Shown in pieces: positions 27,668 to 36,507 of a DNA stretch of 64,000 bases; position 1 is the first letter of the stretch; each line of letters opens with the position of its first letter. The translations under genes and the position numbers were made by a program. Below the pieces are notes generated by a model. It did no database searches, was not told the DNA's origin, and saw only the letters and a list, made by a program, of their open reading frames with translations. The stretch is from the NCBI GenBank assembly GCA_023715865.1, contig JAMBOW010000002.1:186001-250000 (forward strand). Reading direction: 5' to 3'. Source of the stretch: Neobacillus mesonae (lineage in GTDB: Bacteria; Bacillota; Bacilli; Paenibacillales; Paenibacillaceae).

Positions 27668-30409
27668 TCACATATCCGTTACTTTCATCTTCAATTCATT
27701 GACAAGCTGCATGGCTTGAAGTGGTGTCATATTCATTAAATCCGTATTTTTCAATTTTTTTATAAGCTGTTTAACAGCAGGATCCAGTTCAGGTGTTTCC
27801 TTCTTCTTAGGAGAAAGCTCTTCATCTCCGAAGATGGAAAGCTGTACCACTTCACGTGATGAGACAGTTTTCTCATCTATGGATTTCTCTTCGTCTTTCT
27901 TCACTGATGAATCCTTCTTGTCCGAAATTTCATCTTCAATCGAAGCCGCAGCTTCCTTCTCAGCTCTATCGTAGCCGGTATTAAACGCCGGTTTGTTTCC
28001 TTCAGCAACCACTTCAACAGAGGTCTCCTCAATCGCGGTAATTAACCCGCTTGCACGTTCAATAATGGAGCTTGGCAACCCTGCAAGTCTAGCGACATAA
28101 ATACCGTAACTGCTGCTTGCTGCACCGGGAATGAGCTTGCGCAGGAACTGTACTTCATTCTCTTTCTCCTGCACCGCCATCGAGTAATTACGAAGGGAAG
28201 GCAGACTTTCTTCTAAATGCGCCAGTTCATGGAAATGAGTGGACACGAGCGCTTTACACCCGATACGATCATGCACATACTCAATTACAGCTTGAGCTAT
28301 GGCCATTCCTTCACTGGTCGAGGTTCCGCGTCCAAGCTCGTCAATAATGATCAAGCTGCGGGGCGTTGCTTTATCCGTCATGACCTGAATGTCAGCCATC
28401 TCGACCATAAATGTACTTTGGCCGCCGATCAAATCGTCGCCAGCGCCTATTCTTGTAAAGATACGGTCCATAATCGGAACTTCTGCCTGCTTCGCAGGAA
28501 CAAAGCATCCAATTTGCGCCAATATCGAAATAAGAGCCACCTGGCGCATATAAGTACTTTTACCTGCCATGTTCGGTCCGGTTATAAGAAGAATCCGAGG
28601 ATCATCCTGTCTTAACACGGTGTCATTAGCCATAAAAGAACCGTCGTGCATCACGGATTCCACCACCGGGTGACGGCCATCCGTCAGCTGCATATTGAAA
28701 CCATCTGAGATTATAGGTTTGACAAACCCGCGCTCAGCGCTAACCGCTGCCAGTGACTGGTATACATCAATCTCAGCGACTTGCTCGGCTAATTGCTGCA
28801 GTCTTTTTATTTCTTTTCCAAGCTGGTCGCGTATTTCAATAAATAGTGAATGTTCAAGCCCCACCATTTTATCTTCGGCCTCTAAGATCAGAGATTCCTT
28901 CTCTTTAAGTTCCGGTGTAATATAGCGCTCTGCATTTGCGAGAGTCTGTTTGCGTTCATATCTGCCCTCAGGCAGGGAAGCAATATTCGATTTCGTCACT
29001 TCGATATAGTAGCCGAATACTTTGTTGTAGCCAATCTTGAGAGACTTAATTCCCGTTATTTCCCGCTCCCTAGCCTCCAGTTCAGCAATCCACCTTTTAC
29101 CGTTAACACTTGCGTAACGCAGCTCGTCCAAATGCTCATGATAGCCTTCACGGATCATTCCGCCTTCCCGAATAGAAACCGGAGGCTCGTCCACGATCGC
29201 GTTATAAATTAAGTCACGCAGGTCACGACAGTCGTCCATCGTTTGCGCAATTCGCGACAGGGTCTTTGATGGAGATTCAGCGCATAACTCTGCCAGCGCC
29301 GGAATTCGCTCAAGGGATACTCGAAGAGCATTTAAGTCCCGTCCGTTTGCATTACCGAAGGCAATTCTTCCGACCAGACGTTCAAGGTCATAAATTTCTT
29401 TTAGCTGCTCTCGGATATCACTCCGCAGAATAAACTGGTTGTACAGCTTATCCACCGCTTCGAGCCGTTCTTCGATTCTTTGCTTCTGGAGGAGCGGCTT
29501 GTCGATCCAGCGTCTGAGCATTCGTGCACCCATTGAAGTCTCCGTTCTATCAATCAGAGATAGAAGAGAACCCTTCTTGGACCGATCCCTAACCGTCTCC
29601 ACCAGTTCCAGATTTCTTCTTGTAAATGGATCCAAAATCATATAGTGATCCGGCTCGTAGGTTTGGATTTGAGTCAATTGTCCCAAAGAACGCTTCTGGG
29701 TTTCATGAAGATAAGCAAACAATGTCCCCAAGCAATGTCTGCGCTCGTCTCCAAGACGCGCCCAAACGGCTTCTCCAAACTGAGAGACGACAAGTTCTGC
29801 TTTATTTTTGTCAAACACAGTATAAGAAATCTTCCGATTGCCTGCCAGCATTTCTGCTTGAACCGTATGAAGAAGCTCGGCATCGCCAAGCAGCTCGGAA
29901 GGCTCGTAAATTCCAATTTCATCTTTAAGCCACTTCTCCGAATAAGGAGCAGATGTGACATACAATTCACCCGTAGACAAATCACAGGCGGCAATAGACA
30001 CCATACCGCTTGTTTGTGTCAGGCACACCATATAATTATTGGACTTGTCACCAAGCGTCTTGCCTTCCATCACCGTTCCCGGCGTTATCACCCGCACAAT
30101 CTCGCGTCGAACCATGCCTTTGGTTGCAGAAGCGTCTTCCATTTGTTCACAAATGGCGACCTTATACCCTTTCTCAATCAAACGCTGAATATAGTTATCT
30201 GCTGAATGATACGGCACTCCGCACATGGGAATACGCTCTTTCCCCCCGCCTTCACGACCGGTGAGCGTAATTTCCAGCTCTTTTGCTGCCAGTGTCGCAT
30301 CATCAAAAAACATCTCGTAAAAATCACCAAGTCGAAAAAAAAGAAACGCATCCAGCGCCTGTTCCTTGACCTTCAAATATTGTTCAATCATTGGCGTATA
30401 TTGGGCCAT
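27668..30409 (-). CDS. mutS: DNA mismatch repair protein MutS
   Basis: About 913 residues from ATG 30409, giving MAQYTPMIEQYLKV like other MutS proteins; AGGAG lies 11 bases upstream. The mismatch-recognition motif FYEMFF is at residues 29-34 (Phe-x-Glu), and the ATPase has Walker A GPNMAGKSTYMRQ near 605 and Walker B LIIIDELGRGTSTSEG near 680. A charged, lysine/glutamate-rich linker precedes the C-terminal helices. It recognises mismatches and recruits MutL, encoded directly downstream. Confidence 0.96.
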   Translation of the reverse strand: MAQYTPMIEQYLKVKEQALDAFLFFRLGDFYEMFFDDATLAAKELEITLTGREGGGKERIPMCGVPYHSADNYIQRLIEKGYKVAICEQMEDASATKGMVRREIVRVITPGTVMEGKTLGDKSNNYMVCLTQTSGMVSIAACDLSTGELYVTSAPYSEKWLKDEIGIYEPSELLGDAELLHTVQAEMLAGNRKISYTVFDKNKAELVVSQFGEAVWARLGDERRHCLGTLFAYLHETQKRSLGQLTQIQTYEPDHYMILDPFTRRNLELVETVRDRSKKGSLLSLIDRTETSMGARMLRRWIDKPLLQKQRIEERLEAVDKLYNQFILRSDIREQLKEIYDLERLVGRIAFGNANGRDLNALRVSLERIPALAELCAESPSKTLSRIAQTMDDCRDLRDLIYNAIVDEPPVSIREGGMIREGYHEHLDELRYASVNGKRWIAELEAREREITGIKSLKIGYNKVFGYYIEVTKSNIASLPEGRYERKQTLANAERYITPELKEKESLILEAEDKMVGLEHSLFIEIRDQLGKEIKRLQQLAEQVAEIDVYQSLAAVSAERGFVKPIISDGFNMQLTDGRHPVVESVMHDGSFMANDTVLRQDDPRILLITGPNMAGKSTYMRQVALISILAQIGCFVPAKQAEVPIMDRIFTRIGAGDDLIGGQSTFMVEMADIQVMTDKATPRSLIIIDELGRGTSTSEGMAIAQAVIEYVHDRIGCKALVSTHFHELAHLEESLPSLRNYSMAVQEKENEVQFLRKLIPGAASSSYGIYVARLAGLPSSIIERASGLITAIEETSVEVVAEGNKPAFNTGYDRAEKEAAASIEDEISDKKDSSVKKDEEKSIDEKTVSSREVVQLSIFGDEELSPKKKETPELDPAVKQLIKKLKNTDLMNMTPLQAMQLVNELKMKVTDM

Positions 30410-30500
30410 GAATTTTACCACTCCTGCCACACATAATAAATCTTTAAAATCTATAGTTATCAAATTGATTCCCTTATTATATCAAAAAGAGCTTCCTTAT

Positions 30501-31739
30501 TCATGGCTCTAGCGGAATATTCCAGAGCGGACGAATATCTCTTGTTTCATCCCATGTTTTTCCCTCAGTCAGAGCAGTAAACAGAGGGCTTATATATTTC
30601 TGAAGACGGCCGTAGCCCGGCAGTCTTGTCACTTCCTGAACCATAGGATCTATAACGCCTCGAAGCACCTCCTTGTTTCCTCTGTAAAATGCTTCATGAA
30701 TTTTCGGCTGATCTAGAGGTCTTTGGTTCAGATGACGATAATTTGCAGCTACAAGATAAGCAATGGACACCACCCCTTTTGCAATCATGGGTGATACCAG
30801 AAAGCTTGGAAGTGTCCTGTATTCAAATCCACCATAGGGCTGAACTCTAAAATCGCCAAGATATCCATACTTCGGTCTGCGCCCACTACTGCGCGGATCC
30901 TCCAAAATTGCAATCGGAAGAGCCAAATAATTATCGAGAGCACGAAGCAGCTCAAAAGTTAACACTACTCTGCTGAAATGCATATGCCCGCCGAGAGGCA
31001 AGCCGCTTACCGGGAGTCCTCCTGCACGCCATACTAGAGAACGATCCGTAATGAGGGTCGATGCCGTTACAAAAGCATGCATTAAATGAGCAAGCAGCTC
31101 GCGAGGCTCTGCACTCGGCATGGGACGAAGTTCAGCAACCGGGTATGATCTGCGTCCTCCCCGTGTTACAGCATCACAACCTACTTCTCCGGTTCGTTCC
31201 AGAAACAAAGAAGCAGGAACAATCCTGCCTTCCTGCTTGCTAACGAGTAGAAACTCCGGATCCATGCCAAGTACTGGAGTTGTGTCGCCAGCCTCCTGTT
31301 CTGCTGTCATCGCAAGATTCTTTTCCAGAACCGTTCGCTCATAAATAGCCGAAATCTCCTCGTTGATTAACCACGGCTTAGGTTGAATGCCAGTTATTGT
31401 GATCCCTCTCTGCCCACCCGCCTGCAGCACGATTTCTGCATGCTCCAAGTTAAGAGCATAGGCGGCTCTGACCGCGGCACGTTCAATACGATTATAAAGA
31501 GTAGATCCTTCTTCCCTCAGCAAAAAACTTGTATTCCCATTCTTTATTCCCGTGTAATCCTTTTTCACGATTCTTAATGCACTTAACTGGCTTACCAAAA
31601 CCTCATAAGTCACATAGAACTGCAGCCTGTTCTGTTTTGGACGCAGAAGAGAAGAACGGAGACCGGTACGCGCCAGTCTTTCTTCCCGCTCCTCTATCGT
31701 CATTGCATCGTAATGCTCCAGGTTTCGGATTACAACCAT
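30501..31739 (-). CDS. Putative amidoligase (COOH-NH2 ligase type) between cotE and mutS
   Basis: A 412-residue protein of the putative amidoligase family (ATP-grasp-like/glutamine-synthetase-like fold). The diagnostic segments are GMDPEFLL near residue 158 and LPLGGHMHFS near 253, together with an acidic AELRPMPSAEPREL region near 207. Such enzymes are predicted to form isopeptide or amide bonds; none of the substrates is known. It lies between the spore coat gene cotE and mutS, 111 bases after the cotE stop with a terminator between. Some members were first noted in phages. Confidence 0.7.
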   Translation of the reverse strand: MVVIRNLEHYDAMTIEEREERLARTGLRSSLLRPKQNRLQFYVTYEVLVSQLSALRIVKKDYTGIKNGNTSFLLREEGSTLYNRIERAAVRAAYALNLEHAEIVLQAGGQRGITITGIQPKPWLINEEISAIYERTVLEKNLAMTAEQEAGDTTPVLGMDPEFLLVSKQEGRIVPASLFLERTGEVGCDAVTRGGRRSYPVAELRPMPSAEPRELLAHLMHAFVTASTLITDRSLVWRAGGLPVSGLPLGGHMHFSRVVLTFELLRALDNYLALPIAILEDPRSSGRRPKYGYLGDFRVQPYGGFEYRTLPSFLVSPMIAKGVVSIAYLVAANYRHLNQRPLDQPKIHEAFYRGNKEVLRGVIDPMVQEVTRLPGYGRLQKYISPLFTALTEGKTWDETRDIRPLWNIPLEP

Positions 31740-31784
31740 GATCCCTTAGACCATCCTTCCCGCTATAAAAAGAAATAAAAAAAG

Positions 31785-31819
31785 GAGGGCTGCCGCCCTC
31801 TACGCCGAAGGGTTCGGCG
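31785..31819 (-). terminator. Terminator downstream of cotE
   Basis: Two adjacent hairpins: CGCCGAA...TTCGGCG (31803-31819) and GAGGGC-TGCC-GCCCTC (31785-31800). The second is followed on the minus strand by a T-run. Confidence 0.82.
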
Positions 31820-31851
31820 CATATAATGCAATATAAGATACATTCAAAAAA

Positions 31852-32412
31852 TTAGATTTCATCATCCAAAATGTCGGGATCAAGCTCATCAAAATCACCG
31901 TCTAATGCGCCAAAGTCGTAATCTTTGTCTGCTTCATCGCTGCAGTTGTTTGTGCATACCACGACACGAACTTTGGTTTCGGCAACCATCTCTGCCGAGA
32001 ATTCACGTTCTACACGGATAACTACACTGCCTCCGCCTGATGCTACTGTTGCCTCTACACAGCTTGGTTCCTGCGTTGCCTCCGCAGTTACCTCTACCGT
32101 GGAGGCACGATGCTTAGGATCCAAATAGGATAATGGAACGTTCTCTACATAAGATACTGTTTTCTTTGCAACATCGGTTTGAGAGTTTTGGTCATAGGAA
32201 TACCAGATGTTGATATCGTAAGTACCAATAACTTCAATTCCGTCTCCTGCCGGGACCGATTCGTACTCGTGGTTAATAATCCATGCCCCCAAAATACTGG
32301 TAGGATTATGTGGCGGAGTCACGGTATGTGTTACGGTAGAGAACTTACGACCTTTGCCGCAGATCGCTTTCGTAATAATCTCTCTACATTGATGTTTATG
32401 ACTCAATGACAT
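31852..32412 (-). CDS. cotE: Outer spore coat morphogenetic protein CotE
   Basis: About 186 residues from ATG 32412, where GGAGGAGG lies seven bases upstream. The family start CREIITKAICGKGRKFS is followed by HNPTSILGAWIINH and YDINIWYSYDQNSQTDVAKKTV, all conserved in CotE. The C-terminus is strongly acidic (DEADKDYDFGALDGDFDELDPDILDDEI-like). CotE assembles on the SpoIVA layer in the mother cell and recruits outer coat proteins. Sigma-E/K control is known in Bacillus; I did not resolve a promoter. Confidence 0.93.
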   Translation of the reverse strand: MSLSHKHQCREIITKAICGKGRKFSTVTHTVTPPHNPTSILGAWIINHEYESVPAGDGIEVIGTYDINIWYSYDQNSQTDVAKKTVSYVENVPLSYLDPKHRASTVEVTAEATQEPSCVEATVASGGGSVVIRVEREFSAEMVAETKVRVVVCTNNCSDEADKDYDFGALDGDFDELDPDILDDEI

Positions 32413-32542
32413 CTTTGAACCTCCTCCATACAATCATTCCATTTATATGTATGCAGGACTTGGGCGTTTGTTACCAATTTAAAGATAAATATAATTGAAA
32501 AAGAAAACTTTTAATTTTTCGGCGTCTGGATGATTCCGAACG

Positions 32543-33508
32543 CTAATTTCCTTTTACCGGGACAGGGAATGGAGCCTTGTCTTTTTTCGCTATTTTCAAG
32601 TATAACGCGAGTTCACGGCACAGCTGACGTATTGCAGAACGAATCTCGAATTCTTCTCTTGTTGTCGGTAAATCCATCGTTCGAAACTCTTGTTCTACCA
32701 TGCTTAGCAGTTTTTCGGTCCGTCCGGTATAGAATTCATTACGGACATCATCGCTCAATTGCTCAAACAGCTCTGACACCATTTCTGCATGAGGCATGGC
32801 TGTATATACTTGAGATATGAGATGCATCATATGCTGAATGGAATCCAACTGCGTTTTTCGCATATAGAAATAGGCAGTCCATTCCTCGTTCGGATGAATA
32901 ACCTGATTCTCGAGGTACAACTTCGATGCAGCAATTCCTCTATCAATGGATTTCTCGGCTTCCATCATTTCCTCTCCGGCCCATACGTATGAAGGATCCT
33001 TTAAGGTCCGGGCAAAACGTGTAAAAATTACCGAGAACAATTCGTCAATTTCATGTCGGATATACAGCAGTTTATTTTCAGATTTGGGCATATAGGCTAA
33101 ATTAACGATCATGGCCGAGCCAAGACCCACGATCAGCAATAAGATTTGAGTCCATACAACACCAAGACTCATCTCCCCTCCACTGAACACACGGAAGACC
33201 ACGACAGATCCGGTAACAATCCCTTCTTTAAACCCAAAGCGTACGATGGCAGGAAACGCCGTTAAAATGTAAAGGGCAAGCACCCAATAATGAAACCCGA
33301 ACAGGGCAAAAAGCACAGAAGCAAAAAGAAGCCCTACTACTGACGCAAAAAAACGCGCCGAGATCGTCTTCAGGCTTCTTTTTCGAGTAACATCAACACC
33401 AAGAATTGCCAGCAGCCCTGCCGATGTCGGTCCTTTGAGCTGCATAGCATCAGCAATAAGCACTGCCATTAATGCAGCAATTGCTGTTTTGATAACGCGG
33501 AAACCCAT
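32543..33508 (-). CDS. Aromatic acid exporter family membrane protein
   Basis: A 321-residue inner-membrane protein. The N-terminal half has about four to five TM segments (residues 5-140) matching the ArAE_1/DUF939 module (IKTAIAALMAVLIADAMQL, TSAGLLAILGVDVTRKRS). The cytoplasmic C-terminal half is helical and charged, like the ArAE_1 C-terminal domain. Members related to AaeB/FUSC export aromatic acids; the specificity here is not known. Confidence 0.85.
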   Translation of the reverse strand: MGFRVIKTAIAALMAVLIADAMQLKGPTSAGLLAILGVDVTRKRSLKTISARFFASVVGLLFASVLFALFGFHYWVLALYILTAFPAIVRFGFKEGIVTGSVVVFRVFSGGEMSLGVVWTQILLLIVGLGSAMIVNLAYMPKSENKLLYIRHEIDELFSVIFTRFARTLKDPSYVWAGEEMMEAEKSIDRGIAASKLYLENQVIHPNEEWTAYFYMRKTQLDSIQHMMHLISQVYTAMPHAEMVSELFEQLSDDVRNEFYTGRTEKLLSMVEQEFRTMDLPTTREEFEIRSAIRQLCRELALYLKIAKKDKAPFPVPVKGN

Positions 33509-33685
33509 GTATGATAACCCTCTCTTCTCTCTATAAGGCGAGCTAATATAAGATGTTCTTATTATTAGTACCCAAATGAAGCGTAGGTATCAATAGTACA
33601 TGATTTTTCCTCTTGGAACAATGTGACATATCATAGACAGGTATATGGGCTGACGATTTATATCTCAATTCCAAATCACAACGAA

Positions 33686-34522
33686 TTATAACTCCCGCCC
33701 GTTCATCAGCTTCCGCTCAAGCCATGCAACCAGCTGATACATGACTGTCGCTACAACAGCAATGACGATGAGACTTGACATAACGAGCGTAAAATTAAAC
33801 ACCTGAAACCCGTAAATGATCAAATATCCAAGACCGTCTTTAGCGACAAGAAACTCTCCCACAATAACGCCGATCCACGCCAGCCCTACATTCACTTTAA
33901 GCGTAGAGACGATGGCAGGAAAGGATGCAGGGAAAATGACCTTCCGGAAAATTTGCTTCCGGTTCCCGCCGAAGGTACGGACAACCTTAACGTAATTCGG
34001 ATCCACTTCGTTAAAGCTGTTGTATACCACCAGTGTTGTAATGATGACCGTAATGGATATCGTCGTCATTACAATCGCCGTAAACCCGGCACCAAACATG
34101 ACGATAAAAATCGGCCCTAGTGCTACTTTCGGCATACTGTTCAAGACGACCAAATAGGGGTCAAGCACCTTAGATAGGAATGGAGACCACCAGATCAGGA
34201 CAGCAATGAGCGTACCCAGCAGCGTGCCCAGCAAAAAACCTACAATCGTTTCGAATACTGTAACAGACGTATGAAGCCATATTTCCCCGCTGACAACGTC
34301 CTTCCAAAGCTGTGCTCCGATTTTGGATGGATAGCTGAACAGAAGAACATCGATCCACTTCAATCTTCCAGCAATCTCCCAAAATACGAATAGCATAATT
34401 AGAATAGCCATTTGGGTGATACTTACGTTTCTATTCCAATTTCTTCGGCGCCGCTTGTGCTGTTGATGGATTTCCTGAATCCAGGGCTGCGGCGAATCGT
34501 GTTTTTTCTTTGCTTCATTCAT
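33686..34522 (-). CDS. ABC transporter permease (SsuC/TauC/ThiX-like)
   Basis: A 278-residue permease with six predicted TM segments and the EAA loop near residues 185-205 (EVDPNYVKVVRTFGGNRKQIFRKVIFPASFPAI). It is the BPD_transp_1 family used for nitrate, sulfonate, taurine or hydroxymethylpyrimidine uptake. It follows its ATPase gene by six bases and completes the importer with the lipoprotein gene further upstream. Confidence 0.9.
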   Translation of the reverse strand: MNEAKKKHDSPQPWIQEIHQQHKRRRRNWNRNVSITQMAILIMLFVFWEIAGRLKWIDVLLFSYPSKIGAQLWKDVVSGEIWLHTSVTVFETIVGFLLGTLLGTLIAVLIWWSPFLSKVLDPYLVVLNSMPKVALGPIFIVMFGAGFTAIVMTTISITVIITTLVVYNSFNEVDPNYVKVVRTFGGNRKQIFRKVIFPASFPAIVSTLKVNVGLAWIGVIVGEFLVAKDGLGYLIIYGFQVFNFTLVMSSLIVIAVVATVMYQLVAWLERKLMNGREL

Positions 34523-34528
34523 GCAAGA

Positions 34529-35302
34529 TCACCCCTTTCCCCCGGAGTCATCAAGCTCTCTCCAAATTTCATTAAAGAGATCATTAAATCCGTTCTGCTC
34601 CCGTGCATGAAAAGGTTGCGCATTTCGAATAGATTCGGGGACCTCGAAGGTTTTACGAATGCGGCCCGGATTTTTATCAAGGACGATGACCCGGTCGCTT
34701 ACCGCTATCGCTTCGGATAGGTCATGGGTTACCAGAATGGCTGTCTTTCCCTGCTTCTTCAGCGTATCGGAAATCAGATCCTCCAGCTGCAATTTCGTCT
34801 GATAATCCAGTGCTGAGAACGGTTCATCCAGCAGCAGTAATTCCGGATTTGTGGCCAAGGTTCTTACCAAGGCTACACGCTGGCGCATCCCGCCGGACAA
34901 GGCTTGCGGATATGCCTCCTCTGTCCCCTTAAGTCCCATTTCAGCAAGCATTTCGCGCGTGTATTGAATAGATTCTTTATTAAGCTGTCCTGTCAGCTCA
35001 AGCCCGATCGATGCATTCTCCAAAATGGTTCTCCAAGGATACAAGTAATCCTGCTGCAGCATATACCCCACTTTGGAAGAAGGGGACTTTACCGGTTCAC
35101 CGGCAAGCCGCACCTCTCCTTTTGTTGGATATAACAGTCCTGCAATCATGGATAATATCGTCGTCTTGCCGCATCCGCTTGGACCGACCAGGCTGATAAA
35201 TTCGCCAGCCTGGACGTCAAGACTAACGGAATCGATCGCGAGCTTTGCTTCTCTTTCCGTCACATATACATGGGTTATTTGATCCAATTCAATCAGTGTC
35301 AT
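34529..35302 (-). CDS. ABC transporter ATP-binding protein (SsuB/TauB-like)
   Basis: A 257-residue ATPase. Walker A GPSGCGKTT is near residue 39, Q-loop MLQQDYLYPW near 82, the signature LSGGMRQR near 139 and Walker B LLLDEPFSALD near 158. The family (nitrate/sulfonate/taurine) matches its permease neighbour. Thirty bases separate it from the substrate-binding protein gene, so the three form one operon. Confidence 0.92.
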   Translation of the reverse strand: MTLIELDQITHVYVTEREAKLAIDSVSLDVQAGEFISLVGPSGCGKTTILSMIAGLLYPTKGEVRLAGEPVKSPSSKVGYMLQQDYLYPWRTILENASIGLELTGQLNKESIQYTREMLAEMGLKGTEEAYPQALSGGMRQRVALVRTLATNPELLLLDEPFSALDYQTKLQLEDLISDTLKKQGKTAILVTHDLSEAIAVSDRVIVLDKNPGRIRKTFEVPESIRNAQPFHAREQNGFNDLFNEIWRELDDSGGKG

Positions 35303-35331
35303 CTGTTCACTTCCTTTTTAAAGGGCGAACC

Positions 35332-36336
35332 TCACTTTCCAGCAGCTTCTTCTGCAAAAGTGTTATCCACAATCGCAGAAGCAGGAACTCTTTCCTGCAG
35401 CTCGCCAGCGTTTTCCATAACATCCAGCAGATTATTCCACTCATCTTCATCAATGATTGGATCTAAGGCATACGTGCCTTGATCTTTATATCGCTGAACG
35501 CTGCTAATAATAATGTCACGATCAGCGTCCTTGAAGTACGGCATAATGACATCAGCTATCTCTTCAGCCTTATGCTCCTCAACCCAAAGCTGTGCTTTAT
35601 GGATACCTCTTGTAAATTTAGATACGATGTCTTCATTGTCTGCAATATAGCTTTGTTTGGTCATAAAGACCGTGTATGGCAGCTTGCCGCTCTCTACTCC
35701 GAAGGACGCAACGACTTTTCCTCTTCCTTCTTTTTCAAAAATAGAAGCCTGCGGCTCGAATAGCTGGACATAATCCCCGGTTCCCGAAGCAAACGCTGAG
35801 CTGATATTGGCAAAATCGATATTTTGAATCAGCGTCAAATCATTATGGGGATCGATGCCTTTCTTACTCAAGGCAAATTCACCGGCCATTTGAGGCATTC
35901 CACCTTTTCGTTGACCGAGGAATTCGCTACCCTTCAGCAGATTCCAGTCGAATTCAGCCTCCTGATCTCTTGCAAATAAAAATGTACCGTCGGTTTGCGT
36001 CAGCTGGGCAAAGTTAATGACCGGATCCTCTGCGCCCTGCTGATAAACATAAATGGACGTTTCCGAGCCTACGAGCGCAATATCAATGGAGCCTGCAAGC
36101 AGTGCTGCCATTGTCTTGTCTCCACCTGCTGTCGTCTGGATCTCAACATCCAGCCCTTCTTCCTCAAAAAAGCCTTTTGCAGCAGCGACATATTCCGGTG
36201 CATAAAAAACAGAACGGGTAACTTCCCCTACGTTCACCTTCACATTGCCGCTGTTACCCCCGCCGCACCCGCTTAAGACAACGGTAAATAACAGCAGTAA
36301 TATCACGCCAGGCTTCCACCAAGCCATTCCTTTCAT
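35332..36336 (-). CDS. ABC transporter substrate-binding lipoprotein (NMT1/THI5-like)
   Basis: About 334 residues from ATG 36336 (MKGMAWWKPG), preceded by GGGGAGGG seven bases upstream. Signal peptide ends in the lipobox VLSGCGG. The mature domain is of the NMT1/SsuA class (VFYAPEYVAAAKGFFEEEGLDVEIQ; GSIDIALVGSE). This class captures pyrimidine precursors, sulfonates or nitrate. No TPP or other riboswitch is visible upstream, so ligand is undetermined. Confidence 0.9.
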   Translation of the reverse strand: MKGMAWWKPGVILLLLFTVVLSGCGGGNSGNVKVNVGEVTRSVFYAPEYVAAAKGFFEEEGLDVEIQTTAGGDKTMAALLAGSIDIALVGSETSIYVYQQGAEDPVINFAQLTQTDGTFLFARDQEAEFDWNLLKGSEFLGQRKGGMPQMAGEFALSKKGIDPHNDLTLIQNIDFANISSAFASGTGDYVQLFEPQASIFEKEGRGKVVASFGVESGKLPYTVFMTKQSYIADNEDIVSKFTRGIHKAQLWVEEHKAEEIADVIMPYFKDADRDIIISSVQRYKDQGTYALDPIIDEDEWNNLLDVMENAGELQERVPASAIVDNTFAEEAAGK

Positions 36337-36460
36337 TGGATAGCCCTCCCCTTGAATAAAGCATTGTATATCCTTATTTATGCAGGATGAAGGCAAATGG
36401 TTAATCAGACCGAAGATGAGATCCTACACCTCCAAATGGCCAAGCAGTAAAAACAAAAAA

Positions 36461-36490
36461 AGCCGAAGAATTCAAAAGAATTCATCGACT
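36461..36490 (-). terminator. Terminator of carboxypeptidase gene
   Basis: Stem AGcCGAaGAATTC / GAATTCaTCGaCT with AAAA loop; the minus strand continues TTTTTTTGTTTTT. Confidence 0.9.
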
Positions 36491-36507
36491 TCTTTAAATC
36501 ATCTGCT

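Noticed and set aside
31803..31819. CGCCGAAGGGTTCGGCG as another bypass-type hairpin
   Set aside because: It lies between genes after the cotE stop and is part of the terminator region; no split reading frame surrounds it.
36337..36460. TPP riboswitch before the NMT1-like importer
   Set aside because: No CUGAGA-type core or matching stems are present in the short leader.
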